From Blastococcus sp. PRF04-17 (GTDB lineage Bacteria; Actinomycetota; Actinomycetes; Mycobacteriales; Geodermatophilaceae), in the NCBI RefSeq assembly GCF_023016265.1, contig NZ_CP095412.1:2108001-2172000 (forward strand): a stretch of 64,000 bases of DNA. The letters run 5' to 3'. The notes beneath the pieces were generated by a model, which was given only the letters and a program-made list of their open reading frames with translations, made no database searches and was not told where the DNA came from. Both the position numbers and the translations under genes were made by a program. This document shows, piece by piece, positions 55,894 through 64,000 of this stretch. Positions within the stretch are counted from its first letter, which is position 1, and every line of letters starts with the position of its first letter.

Positions 55894-56322
55894 TCAGGGG
55901 GCGGTGACCGCCAGCAGCAGGAGGGCCGCCAGCCCGGGGAGGACGAGCAGCTTTCCCCTCGCTCCCCATCGCATCGGCCGGACCAGGGCGGGCGAGCGCC
56001 GGGCGAGGTAGGCGAGCGCGGCGACGTCCTCCACGACGTCGGCGAGGGCACCGGCCGCGAGGACGCCGCACGCGAGCGCCGTCGGCCATCCGCCGGCACC
56101 GTCAGCGGCCAGGGAGACGCCGAGCCCCGAATAGGCGGGCACGAGGACGACGAGGTCCAGGACCAGGAACCGCCGGGCGCGGGCCACCGCGGCGGCCGGC
56201 CAGCCGTCGACGAGACGTGCCGGGTCACGGGCAGCGGTGAGCTGCCGCGCCTCCCTGCCCCGCGAGAGGACCGCGAAGGCGCCGACCACGAGCGCCAGGA
56301 GCACCCACGAGCGCTCGCTCAT
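55894..56322 (-). CDS. Hypothetical membrane protein
   Basis: A 142-residue protein with about four hydrophobic segments (SWVLLALVVGAFAVLS, FLVLDLVVLVPAYSGLGVSL, ALACGVLAAGALADVVEDVA, LLVLPGLAALLLLAVTAP). The DLVVLVPAYSG and ADVVED patterns are distinctive, but I do not recognise the family. It is upstream of the EamA gene by 58 bases on the same strand and divergent from the lipase. Confidence 0.65.
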   Translation of the reverse strand: MSERSWVLLALVVGAFAVLSRGREARQLTAARDPARLVDGWPAAAVARARRFLVLDLVVLVPAYSGLGVSLAADGAGGWPTALACGVLAAGALADVVEDVAALAYLARRSPALVRPMRWGARGKLLVLPGLAALLLLAVTAP

Positions 56323-56438
56323 CCCCGGCGCCTCCCCGCGTCGACACGCCGTACCCGGTCACCGGCGCGACGCGAAACGTAGACGACGCGGGTTCGCGGT
56401 CCCTAGGCTCCGCCTCCCTCGACGAGGCCGGAGTCCCC

Positions 56439-58103
56439 ATGCGCGCAGCCGCCGACGGTCCCTACCTGCCGATCATCTACCTGCGTGGCTTCACCTACGG
56501 GCAGGGTGGGACGGAAGCCACCGTCGACGACCCGTTCTACGGCTTCAACAAGGGGTCGACGCACGTCCGGCAGGACGAGACGGGCCAGCCGGCCTTCTAC
56601 GTCTTCGAGAGCCCGGTCCTGCGCCTGCTCAGCGACCACGGGTACCGCGACAGCTACATCGCCGGCGTCCAGGCCGGCCTCGACGCCAAGGGCGAACGGG
56701 AACTCGAGAAGGAGCAGGACCGGCTCGACGCCGGCCGCTCGCTGCGGGGAGCCCCGCCCGGGCCCGAGGACTTCACGCGCCAGCCGGCGACCTACCCGAC
56801 CCAGCGGCTCTTCCGGGCCGGGGCGGACGAGGGAGTGGGGCTCCGGTCGCTGTGGGTCTACCGCTACTACGACCAGGCCTCGAAGACCTTCCCGGACACC
56901 CCCGGACGGCGCCAGGAGATCGAGGAGTCGGCCCTCGGACTCAGCGACCTCATCGAGCACGTGAAGGAACGCACCGGGGCGCCACGGGTCAACCTGGTCG
57001 CCCACTCCACCGGAGGCCTGGTCATCCGCTGCCTGATCCAGCGGACCTACCCGAACCTGGGCCGCACGGCCGTCGACCACGTCGACAAGGTGTTCACCTA
57101 CGCCACGCCGCACGGTGGCATCGAGTTCGACGTCCCCGGCGGCGGGGTCATCGAGTGGTTGCGCGACCGGGCGGGAGCGCTGTTCAAGCAGACCAACATC
57201 GACGACTTCGGCCCCCGGCGGCTCTGGGAGATCACCCACGACCGCAAGACGCTGGGCCGCCAGCCGAAACCGCCGCGCAACTGGGACTCCCGCGAGCTGA
57301 CCGGCTTCCCGCCCGAGCGCTTCTTCTCCATGGTCGGCACCAACCCCGGCGACTACGACAACCGGCTGTCGGCGAACGCGGTGGGCGCGCACAGCGACGG
57401 GCTGGTGCAGATCGAGAACGCCTACGTGCGGGGTGCGCCGCGGGCCTACGCGCACCGGTCGCACTCCGGCCGCTACGGGATCGTCAACTCCGAGGAGGGC
57501 TACCAGAACCTGGAGCGCTTCTTCTTCGGGGACCTCCGGGTGCACCTGGAGCTCGACCGGCTGGACAAGATCCGGGAGGACCTGGCCAGGCGCGCCGAGA
57601 AGGGCGACGCGGACGGCCACTTCCACCACCTGGACGCCACGGTGGCCGTGCGGGGGCTGCCGGCTCTCATGCACAACCAGCAGATCCAGCACCACTCGGC
57701 GATCCCGATCGAGTACCGCAAGCTCCGGGACAAGGAGCCCATCCCGCTGTTCACGGTGTTCCTGCTGTCCGGCAACCGGCCGGCCGGCAAGGACTCCTGC
57801 CTCTACACGCTGCGGCTGCGGGTGCAGCCGGTCCACCTGCGGGACGGCGTCCAGCGGTTCGACGAGCACATCGAGCAGGCCGGCACGTGGGAGGGGCTGC
57901 TGGACGTCGAGACGATCAAGGCCGACGGCCGGTGGCGCATCGGCTGGCAGTGGCGCTGGCAGGAGGGCGAACGCGGGGAGGCGACGCCGCGCGGATCCGA
58001 CGCGGTCATCGAGGTGCCGTTCCCGAAGTCGGCGCGCGAGGAGCTGGGCCCGCGTGCGCTGCTGCGCCTGCGCGCCTCGCGGTGGAACGACTGGAACGCC
58101 TAG
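56439..58103 (+). CDS. Lipase/esterase-like alpha/beta hydrolase
   Basis: A 554-residue protein with an alpha/beta-hydrolase core. The nucleophile is S190 in NLVAHSTGGLVIR (an AHSTGG elbow, PGAP1/LCAT-like). A helical insert precedes it (GERELEKEQDRLDAGRSLRG). The C-terminal ~200 residues (VHLELDRLDKIREDLA, FTVFLLSGNRPAGKDS, RLRVQPVHLRDGVQRF) form an extra beta-rich domain of unknown role. There is no signal peptide, so it is probably cytosolic. The aspartate and histidine partners cannot be fixed by eye; NAVGAHSDGLVQIEN is a candidate for the histidine. Confidence 0.75.
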   Translation: MRAAADGPYLPIIYLRGFTYGQGGTEATVDDPFYGFNKGSTHVRQDETGQPAFYVFESPVLRLLSDHGYRDSYIAGVQAGLDAKGERELEKEQDRLDAGRSLRGAPPGPEDFTRQPATYPTQRLFRAGADEGVGLRSLWVYRYYDQASKTFPDTPGRRQEIEESALGLSDLIEHVKERTGAPRVNLVAHSTGGLVIRCLIQRTYPNLGRTAVDHVDKVFTYATPHGGIEFDVPGGGVIEWLRDRAGALFKQTNIDDFGPRRLWEITHDRKTLGRQPKPPRNWDSRELTGFPPERFFSMVGTNPGDYDNRLSANAVGAHSDGLVQIENAYVRGAPRAYAHRSHSGRYGIVNSEEGYQNLERFFFGDLRVHLELDRLDKIREDLARRAEKGDADGHFHHLDATVAVRGLPALMHNQQIQHHSAIPIEYRKLRDKEPIPLFTVFLLSGNRPAGKDSCLYTLRLRVQPVHLRDGVQRFDEHIEQAGTWEGLLDVETIKADGRWRIGWQWRWQEGERGEATPRGSDAVIEVPFPKSAREELGPRALLRLRASRWNDWNA

Positions 58104-58115
58104 GGCAGTCTCCGG

Positions 58116-58568
58116 TCAGCCGCGCTCGGCGAGCTCGGCCAGCCGCTGCAGCGAGCGGCGCAGCCCCCAGACGACCAGCGGCCGGGAGAGGAACCAGCCG
58201 ACGACGCCCAGGTAGCCGTAGGGCAGGTACCAGGTCTCGATGCAGACCACCGTCGCGCCCCCGTGACGGGGCCGGACCTCGAACGTGCCGGGACCGCGCA
58301 CGATCCGGCCGGTGTGCTGCACCTCGACCAGGGTCGGCGGCTCCCACCGGGTGATGATCATCGTGTCGAGGACGCCGAGCCGTCGTCCCCCGGGCAGGGG
58401 CAGCCCCGTGCGCGCGGCCAGCCGCCCGTGCAGCCGCTGCGCCGGGTCACCCACCGTCCGGACGTCGGTGGCCAGCATCCAGTCGCCCTGCCGCTCCCAG
58501 TCGGTGAGCAGCGCCCACACGCGCTCCGGGGGCGCGTCGACCTCGATCTGCTCCACCAGCTCAGGCAC
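58116..58568 (-). CDS. SRPBCC-family protein
   Basis: A 150-residue START-like protein (VEQIEVDAPPERVWALLTDW, ITRWEPPTLVEVQHTG, then the C-terminal helix WGLRRSLQRLAELAERG). The GTG at 58568 overlaps the end of the DivIVA-like gene by eight bases, making it the last gene of the dapE-LOG operon. A ligand-binding or lipid-transfer role is possible. No catalytic evidence. Confidence 0.8.
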   Translation of the reverse strand: MPELVEQIEVDAPPERVWALLTDWERQGDWMLATDVRTVGDPAQRLHGRLAARTGLPLPGGRRLGVLDTMIITRWEPPTLVEVQHTGRIVRGPGTFEVRPRHGGATVVCIETWYLPYGYLGVVGWFLSRPLVVWGLRRSLQRLAELAERG

Positions 58569-58782
58569 GCGGCAGCTCCTCGTCGTCGACCGGGGGGACC
58601 GTCGGTTGCTCCTTCGGCCGGGCTGCGGGTGGCGGATGCAGGCGCGCCCGCAGCTCGGCGATCTCGGCGTCCCGCTCGTCCAGGGCCAGCGCGAACTGTT
58701 CCAGCAGCCAGTCCACCTCGGTCATCCGGTAGCCCCGCAGGACGACGGAGATCCGCAGCGCGCGCACGTCGTCGGAGGTCAC
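58561..58782 (-). CDS. DivIVA-domain-like protein (Rv1209-like position)
   Basis: A 73-residue protein with the short DivIVA-type opening RALRISVVLRGYRMTEVDWL, then the coiled-coil helix LLEQFALALDERDAEIAELRARL and a proline-rich tail. It lacks the long coiled coil of Wag31. The GTG at 58782 overlaps the preceding stop (GTGA). Such small proteins are consistently near LOG and dapE genes in actinobacteria and may link to polar growth. Confidence 0.75.
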   Translation of the reverse strand: MTSDDVRALRISVVLRGYRMTEVDWLLEQFALALDERDAEIAELRARLHPPPAARPKEQPTVPPVDDEELPRA

Positions 58783-58928
58783 CGGCGGCCCTCGGGCAGT
58801 TCCACCGGCGAGCGGTCGAGATCGGCCGGCGGCTGGGTCTCGCCGCGGCCCAGCAGCACCGACGCGCCGAGGAACAGCAGCCCGCCGACGACGAGGACGC
58901 CGCCGACGAACAGCAGGAACGAGAGCAT
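58779..58928 (-). CDS. 49-aa single-span membrane protein
   Basis: A 49-residue protein: [20 protein letters not shown] is one transmembrane helix, followed by an acidic cytoplasmic or external tail (QPPADLDRSPVELPEGRR). Its ATG shares one base with the LOG stop (TGATG), and its stop overlaps the DivIVA-like start (GTGA), so translation is supported from both ends. Function unknown; it may act with the DivIVA-like protein at the membrane. Confidence 0.72.
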   Translation of the reverse strand: MLSFLLFVGGVLVVGGLLFLGASVLLGRGETQPPADLDRSPVELPEGRR

Positions 58929-59770
58929 CAGGCCTCGAGCGGGCCCTGTTCGACGGGCACGTGCTGCATGCCACCGCCGCCGTCGCCGGCCCGCCGGGCG
59001 GCGTCGGCCGCCTGGATCACCTTCAGCACCTCGCCCACGTCGTCGGTGACGGTGATGAGGTCGAGGTCGGCGGCGTTGATGGTGCCGGTTCCGGCCAGCG
59101 TGGTCCGGATCCAGCTCAGCAGGCCCGACCAGTAGTCGGAGCCGAAGAGGATCACCGGGAACCGGGTGACCTTGCGGGTCTGCACCAGCGTGAGCGCCTC
59201 GAACAGCTCGTCGAGCGTGCCGAAGCCCCCCGGCAGGATCACGAACGCCTGCGCGTACTTGACGAACATCGTCTTGCGCACGAAGAAGTAGCGGAACGCG
59301 ATGCCGACGTCGACCCACTCGTTGAGGTCCTGCTCGAACGGCAGCTCGATGCCCAGGCCGACCGACAGGCCGCCGGCCTCCGAGGCGCCCCGGTTCGCCG
59401 CCTCCATCGCGCCCGGCCCGCCCCCGGTGATCACCGCGTAGCCCGACTGCGCCAGGGCGGCACCGATCGCCACGCCGGCGGCGTAGTGCGGGTGGTCGCG
59501 CGGGGTGCGGGCGCTGCCGAAGACGCTCACCGCTCGCGGCAGCTCCGCGAGCAGACCGAAGCCCTCGACGAACTCCGACTGGATGCGCAGGACGCGCCAC
59601 GGGTCGGTGTGCACCCAGTCGCTCGGGCCGCGCCGGTCCAGCAGCCGCTGGTCGGTGGTCGACCCCTCGGGCTGGGCGTTGGGCTCGCCGCCGCGCAGGA
59701 CCACCGGCCCGCGGTGCCGGGTGGGACGCGGACGGCGCTCGGGCTGCTCTGGGCTGGGGGGCAGGGTCAT
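58928..59770 (-). CDS. LOG-family (TIGR00730) Rossmann-fold protein
   Basis: A 280-residue lysine-decarboxylase-like Rossmann protein. Marks are [16 protein letters not shown], the [16 protein letters not shown] segment and the active-site [12 protein letters not shown] (180-191). LOG proteins hydrolyse cytokinin-type N6-substituted AMP to the free base; Rv1205 is the mycobacterial counterpart at this locus. An N-terminal extension of ~50 Arg/Pro-rich residues is specific. ATGA overlap with dapE. Confidence 0.9.
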   Translation of the reverse strand: MTLPPSPEQPERRPRPTRHRGPVVLRGGEPNAQPEGSTTDQRLLDRRGPSDWVHTDPWRVLRIQSEFVEGFGLLAELPRAVSVFGSARTPRDHPHYAAGVAIGAALAQSGYAVITGGGPGAMEAANRGASEAGGLSVGLGIELPFEQDLNEWVDVGIAFRYFFVRKTMFVKYAQAFVILPGGFGTLDELFEALTLVQTRKVTRFPVILFGSDYWSGLLSWIRTTLAGTGTINAADLDLITVTDDVGEVLKVIQAADAARRAGDGGGGMQHVPVEQGPLEA

Positions 59771-60884
59771 GCGGAGCTCCCGGAGAGGTAGGCGATCAGG
59801 GCGTCCTCGGCCGGCTGCAACCGCTCGACGAGCACGTGTTCCTCGCGGGTGTGCGCGAGCTGCGGGTCTCCCGGGCCGTAGTTGACCGCGGGGATCCCGA
59901 AGGCGGCGAAGCGGGCGACGTCGGTCCAGCCGAGCTTCGCGCGGGCGGGCCGGCCGACGGCGGTGACGAACGCGGCGGCGGCCGGTTCGGACAGCCCCGG
60001 CAGGGCCCCGCCCGCGTTGTCGGTGACGGTCAGGGTGGCGCCGTCGGCCAGCGCCTCGGCGAACACCTCGCGGACGTGCGCCTCCGCGTCGTCCTCGTCG
60101 CGGTCGGGCGCGTAGCGGAAGTTCACCGTCACCCGGCACGCGTCGGGGATGACGTTGCCGGCGACGCCGCCGTCCACGAGCACCGCGTTGAGGCCCTCGC
60201 GGTACGTGCAGCCGTCGATCTCCACCTCCCGGGCGGAGTAGGCGGCCAGCGTCGCGAGGATGCCCGCCGCCTGGTGGATCGCGTTGACGCCGAGCCAGCT
60301 GCGCGCGCTGTGCGCCCGCCGTCCCTTGGTCTCGAGCTCGGCGCGCAGGGTGCCCTGGCAGCCGGCCTCGATCTCGCCGTCGGTCGGCTCGAGCAGGACG
60401 GCGAGGTCGCCGTAGAGCCAGCCGCGCTGCTCGCGGGCCACCCGGCCGAGCCCGTTCTTCGCGTGCTCGACCTCCTCGTTGTCGTAGAAGACGAACGTGA
60501 GGTCGTGCGCCGCTCGGCGCCGGGGACGCCGAAGCGGGCCGCCAGGCGCAGCATGACCGCGTCGCCGGCCTTCATGTCACTGGTGCCGCATCCGTACAGC
60601 CGCTGTACCCCGTCGACCTCCTGCAGGTCAGACGGCAGGTTGTCGGCGATCGGCACGGTGTCGAGGTGCCCGGCGAGGACGACGCGGGTCGGCCGGTCCA
60701 GATTGGTCCGGGCCAGCACGGCGTTGCCCACGCGTTCGACCTCGAGGCCGCCGAGACGGCGGAGGGCGGCCTCGACCGCGTCGGCCAGGGGGCCCTCGTC
60801 GCCCGACACCGACGGGGCGTCGACCAGGGCACGGGTGAGCGCGAGGACGTCGGCGGACAGGTCGAGCGGCGGCAGGTCACCCAC
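59767..60884 (-). CDS. dapE: Succinyl-diaminopimelate desuccinylase (frameshifted)
   Basis: The M20 dizinc hydrolase of lysine/peptidoglycan biosynthesis, releasing LL-diaminopimelate and succinate. The N-terminal part has [13 protein letters not shown] and [16 protein letters not shown] (metal ligands H and D). The C-terminal part, in another frame, has [20 protein letters not shown] and the dimerisation and metal-binding segments up to [18 protein letters not shown]. Adding one base near 60510 joins them ([19 protein letters not shown]) into 372 residues. The gene should be essential, so the break is most likely a base-calling error. The GTG at 60884 is 73 bases from divergent dapD. Confidence 0.9.
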
Positions 60885-60957
60885 GGGTCCCGAGCCTACG
60901 GGGGCACCGGCCCCACCGGCCCGACCCGGCACGGGGCCGGTCGGTAGCGTCGTCGCC

Positions 60958-61932
60958 GTGACTGACGCCGCCCCCCGCTCCGCCGTCGCCGCCGGTCTGG
61001 CCACCCTCGCCACCTCCGGCGCGGTCCTCGACACGTGGTACCCCGAGCCCCGGCTCGGTGCGCCCGACGGCGCGAAACCCGGCACGGCCCGGCTCGGGGC
61101 GCTGGAGCTCTCCGGCGAGCTCGGACCGGACTACGGCGGCCTGGTCCGGCGGGACGAGGCCCGCGGCGTCGAGGTGATCGCCGTCCGCACGGTCATCCCC
61201 GACCTCTCCCAGCCACCCGTCGACACCCACGACGTCTGGCTGCGGCTGCACCTGCTCTCGCACCGGCTGATCCCGCCGCACGGGGCGAACATGACCGGTG
61301 TCTTCGGTCTGCTCACGAACGTGGCCTGGACCAGCGCCGGCCCGGTCGAGGCGGCGTCCTTCAACGCCCACCGGCTGCGCGCCGCGGTGGGCCAGGTGAC
61401 CGTCCACGGCGTCGACAAGTTCCCGCGGATGGTCGACTACGTCATCCCCTCCGGCGTGCGCATCGCCGACGGCGACCGGGTGCGGCTGGGCGCCCACCTG
61501 GCCGAGGGGACGACGGTCATGCACGAGGGCTTCGTCAACTACAACGCCGGCACGCTCGGGCCGTCGATGGTCGAGGGCCGGATCTCCGCCGGCGTGGTCG
61601 TCGGCCCCGACAGCGACATCGGCGGCAGCGCGTCGATCATGGGCACGCTGTCCGGCGGCGGCACCGAGGTGATCTCCATCGGCAGCGGCTGCCTGCTCGG
61701 CGCCAACTCCGGCATCGGCATCTCCCTCGGCGACGGCTGCGTCGTCGAGGCCGGGTGCTACGTGACCGCCGGCTCGCGGATCACCCTGCCCGACGGTTCG
61801 GTGGTCAAGGCCAAGGAACTCTCCGGTCGCGACGGGCTGCTGTTCCGGCGCAACAGCGTCACCGGAGCCCTGGAGGCGCTCCCCCGCGCCGGCACCTGGG
61901 GCGAGCTCAACGCCGAGCTGCACGCGAACTGA
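60958..61932 (+). CDS. dapD: Tetrahydrodipicolinate N-succinyltransferase
   Basis: A 324-residue actinobacterial-type DapD that succinylates tetrahydrodipicolinate, the step before DapC/DapE. An N-terminal domain (~1-130, [16 protein letters not shown]) precedes a left-handed beta-helix (~165-280; [57 protein letters not shown]). The GTG at 60958 (VTDAAPRS) is taken as the start. The dapD/dapE divergent pair matches Rv1201c/Rv1202. Confidence 0.93.
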   Translation: MTDAAPRSAVAAGLATLATSGAVLDTWYPEPRLGAPDGAKPGTARLGALELSGELGPDYGGLVRRDEARGVEVIAVRTVIPDLSQPPVDTHDVWLRLHLLSHRLIPPHGANMTGVFGLLTNVAWTSAGPVEAASFNAHRLRAAVGQVTVHGVDKFPRMVDYVIPSGVRIADGDRVRLGAHLAEGTTVMHEGFVNYNAGTLGPSMVEGRISAGVVVGPDSDIGGSASIMGTLSGGGTEVISIGSGCLLGANSGIGISLGDGCVVEAGCYVTAGSRITLPDGSVVKAKELSGRDGLLFRRNSVTGALEALPRAGTWGELNAELHAN

Positions 61933-61936
61933 CCCA

Positions 61937-61988
61937 GCTTTCGGTACAGAAAGCGCGGCCGGCGGCCGCCGCTTTCTGTACCGAAAGC
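61937..61988. terminator. Long nested palindrome between convergent dapD and hydrolase
   Basis: A perfect 19-base inverted repeat (GCTTTCGGTACAGAAAGCG / CGCTTTCTGTACCGAAAGC) encloses a second GC-rich stem (CGGCC-GGC-GGCCG), giving a ~24-base-pair hairpin with one bulge. It starts five bases after the dapD stop and ends four bases before the hydrolase stop. Each arm is itself nearly palindromic. It probably acts as a bidirectional terminator. Confidence 0.65.
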
Positions 61989-61991
61989 CGC

Positions 61992-63097
61992 TCAGGTCAG
62001 GTTGGCCGGCGCCTCCGCGGGGACGTCGAGGTGCTCGAGCAGCGCCACGACGAACTCCTGCGGGCGCTCGACGTGCGGTGAGTGGCCGACGCCGGGCAGC
62101 ACGACCTCCCGGTAGGCGCCGCCGGTCGCGGCGTACCGGTCGAGCACCGTGCGCGTCTGGGTGACCATCGGCTGGGGCGGGAAGGCCTCGGCCCCCGGCC
62201 ACCCCGGGACGGCGCCGATCGAGCCGAGGTAGGCGAGGTCGAACACCGAGGTGTCCGAGACGATCTGGTCGGCCTCCCCCGGATCCACAGGATCGGCGGC
62301 TTCGGTGCCAGGTCGACGATCCCGGACGCGTCGAAGACGGTCGGCGCCATCGTGTTGAGCACGCCGCGCTCGCCCGGGGCGACGCCGGGCCATGCCTCGA
62401 CCACCACCGCCTCGCCGGGGTAGTGGTCCTCGCCGGTCCGGGTGCTGTTCATCGCGGCGACGAAGACGTCCTCCAGGTCCGGGTCGATGGGCAGCGACCC
62501 CGGCGCGACGTAGAACGAGCGCAGGACGTTCCGGGGGCTCGTCGGGCTCGCGTCGCCGGTGTCGCCCGCCGCGAGAGCCGCCACGAAGTCCGGATTGGCC
62601 GCGCCGGCGCCGGAGCCGGTGCCGTCGGGATGCACCCGTGCCCCGTCGGCCCCCGCCGTGCCACCGAAGCCGAACGGCGAGACCGGTGCCACCAGCGCGA
62701 CCGAGGCCACCCGCTCCGGGCGGTCCACCAGGTGCTGCAGCACCACGCCCGCGCCCATGCTCCAGCCGACCAGGTGCACCCGGTCCAGCCCGAGAGCGGT
62801 CACCAGCGCGTCGAGGTCGTCGGCCCAGTCACGGACGCCGCGGGTGGCGTCGACCGGCAGCGGATCGGTGTCCCCGTAGCCGCGCAGGTCGACGGCGAGG
62901 ACGCGATGCCGTCCGGTCGATCCCAGCGCCAGCATCGGCTGCTGCCAGAACAGCGCACAGCTCACGTTGCCGTGCACGAACAACACCGCCTCCCCCGGTC
63001 CGCGGGGGTCGACTCCCTCGAGGTGCAGGACGTTCTGGGTGAGCCGGTCGGTGGGCAGCCGGGTGGCGGTGATGCCGGGCAGCAGGTGGTCGGTCAT
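61992..63097 (-). CDS. Alpha/beta hydrolase (frameshifted)
   Basis: A 368-residue alpha/beta-fold hydrolase after adding one base to the five-base run at 62276-62280. Marks are LFVHGNVSCALFWQQ (oxyanion hole), AVDLRGYGDTD, the nucleophile elbow LVGWSMGAGVVLQ (S113), the acid region ILWIRGEADQIV across the repair, and the catalytic histidine in GVGHSPHVERP. The ATG at 63097 has GAGGAG seven bases upstream. It is close to epoxide hydrolase/esterase groups; substrate unknown. Confidence 0.82.
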
Positions 63098-63204
63098 GCG
63101 CAGCTCCTCGGGCCGGGGGAGGCACACGCTAGCGACCGAGGTGCCTCGCCGGTGTGACCGCGGGCACCGGGGAACTGACAGGATCGCGACCTACAGTTCC
63201 GGTG

Positions 63205-63900
63205 ATGACCGCGCCGCGCACCGCCGTGCACGCCTCCGGCGCCCGGCGGCGGACCACGGCGGTGCGGACCGTCCGGCGGCGCCGGGCGCCTGGCAGCTCG
63301 GCCGTTCGGCGGCCTCGCGTGGCACGGACCAGACGCCCGACGCGCGGGCGCCCGACGCGGCGCGGCCCGGCGCACGCCCTGCAGCGGTGGTGGCCCGCGC
63401 TCCTGGTCGTCGCGGCTGTCCTCGTCGGCCTCGCCTGGGACGCCGACCGTGCAGCCCCGCCGCCGGAGGTCTGCCGGTTGCCGGGCTCGGGTGTGGAGGT
63501 GACCGACGAGCAGATCGGCAACGCCGACGTCATCGCGCGCGTCGGCCGGGAACGCGGGCTGCCCGAGCGGGCCGTCGTGATCGCCGTGGCCACCGCCCAG
63601 CAGGAGTCGCGGTTGCGCAACCTCGACTACGGCGACCGCGACTCGCTGGGACTCTTCCAGCAGCGCCCGTCGCAGGGCTGGGGAACCGAAGCCCAGGTCC
63701 AGGACCCGGTGTACGCGGCAGGCAAGTTCTACGACGGGTTGGTGCGGGTCCCGGGATGGGATACGCGCCGCTTGACCGAGGTGGCCCAGGACGTGCAGTT
63801 GAGCGGCTTTCCCGAGGCGTACCAGCAGTGGGAGGTGATGGCCGTGGAGCTCGCCGGCATGCTGAGGACCGGTGGGGTCGACGGCGTCACCTGCGCGTGA
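63205..63900 (+). CDS. Membrane-anchored lysozyme-like protein
   Basis: A 231-residue protein: an Arg-rich cytoplasmic N-terminus (~1-75), one transmembrane helix (WWPALLVVAAVLVGLAW), and an exported lysozyme-like domain (IGNADVIARVGRERGLPERA, then ATAQQESRLRNLDYGDRDSL and LFQQRPSQGWG). The glutamate in QQESRL is in the place of the lytic transglycosylase catalytic acid. A peptidoglycan hydrolase role is likely; the family is often labelled only as hypothetical. The ATG at 63205 is used. Confidence 0.8.
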   Translation: MTAPRTAVHASGARRRTTAVRTVRRRRAPGSSAVRRPRVARTRRPTRGRPTRRGPAHALQRWWPALLVVAAVLVGLAWDADRAAPPPEVCRLPGSGVEVTDEQIGNADVIARVGRERGLPERAVVIAVATAQQESRLRNLDYGDRDSLGLFQQRPSQGWGTEAQVQDPVYAAGKFYDGLVRVPGWDTRRLTEVAQDVQLSGFPEAYQQWEVMAVELAGMLRTGGVDGVTCA

Positions 63901-63916
63901 GTCCCGACCGACCGGC

Positions 63917-64000
63917 TCACCGGGGGCGGCCGCAGCGCAGGTCGGCCGGTGGGGGCTGGTCGACCAGCCGGCTCCACTCGCCGGGGGTCAGGTCGCGGCC
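63917..64000 (-). CDS. C-terminal fragment of a gene running off the right edge
   Basis: The last 27 codons of a minus-strand frame (DLTPGEWSRLVDQPPPADLR, then CGRPR and stop). Codon usage is normal for the genome and the stop is followed by the convergent lysozyme-like gene. Too little is present to name a family. Confidence 0.45.
   Translation of the reverse strand, partial: GRDLTPGEWSRLVDQPPPADLRCGRPR

Noticed and set aside
56237-58354. A 705-codon frame overlapping the lipase
   Set aside because: The overlapping frame with the AHSTGG nucleophile elbow and normal composition is the real gene.
1-64000. tRNA, rRNA, CRISPR arrays, insertion sequences or an integrase with att sites
   Set aside because: None was seen on either strand. 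The RHS insert has no transposase or integrase beside it.

Overview
The window is about 70% G+C with dense overlapping genes, frequent GTG starts and an actinobacterial gene set (SigE/RseA/HtrA/TatB, GlgA-type glycosyltransferase, DUF3117, DUF222-HNH, ANTAR, TatB, DapD/DapE). Gene order follows the Mycobacterium block Rv1201-Rv1229: mrp, tatB, htrA, rseA, sigE, methyltransferase, glgC/glgA, DUF3117, tag, DivIVA-like, LOG, dapE, dapD. The spore-photoproduct-lyase-like radical SAM protein and the carotenoid desaturase-like gene fit a pigmented, radiation-tolerant group such as Geodermatophilaceae. That placement is inference.

Region by region. 1-9 kb: a catabolic cluster with a benzoate-type transporter, an AMP-forming acyl/aryl-CoA ligase, a PadR regulator, and a divergent molybdenum-hydroxylase operon (large subunit, enoyl-CoA hydratase-like, FAD subunit, and a fused 2Fe-2S/CoxG subunit). 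9-16.6 kb: gamma carbonic anhydrase, a DHFR-like reductase, a CitE-type lyase, an EamA transporter, a PhzF epimerase, an MgtE-N/CBS protein, DUF1003, Ogt, and AzlCD. 16.9-22.5 kb: mrp plus the sigE envelope-stress locus. 22.5-30.7 kb: an insert carrying a giant secreted RHS/YD polymorphic toxin with an AT-rich C-terminal tip and an overlapping putative immunity gene. 30.9-33.3 kb: glgC and glgA. 33.3-36.4 kb: a cobalamin riboswitch and a BtuFCD-type importer. 36.4-39.4 kb: the 5-oxoprolinase genes pxpB and pxpC, with pxpA split off by a GAF-ANTAR regulator. 39.4-43.4 kb: an SPL-like radical SAM enzyme, a PAS-GAF-PP2C phosphatase, and a tightly overlapping lipoprotein / 30-aa membrane peptide / DUF6766 operon. 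43.5-50.7 kb: a carotenoid desaturase-like enzyme, an HNH protein, a methyltransferase, GNAT, leucyl aminopeptidase, DUF3117 and tag. 50.8-56.3 kb: a secreted protein with ten FN3 domains and a beta-propeller, an EamA transporter and a membrane protein. 56.4-64 kb: a lipase-like hydrolase, the dapE-LOG-small membrane protein-DivIVA-SRPBCC operon, dapD, an alpha/beta hydrolase, and a lysozyme-like anchored protein.

An important caution: at least nine genes (O-methyltransferase, immunity gene, RHS, glgA, pxpB, class I methyltransferase, DUF3117, FN3 protein, dapE, alpha/beta hydrolase) are broken by apparent -1 frameshifts. Every one is repaired by adding a single G or C to a short G/C run. Twelve such sites in 64 kb, several in essential genes, point to systematic base-calling deletions and not to pseudogenes. 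These genes are annotated as intact full-length loci with the break noted.
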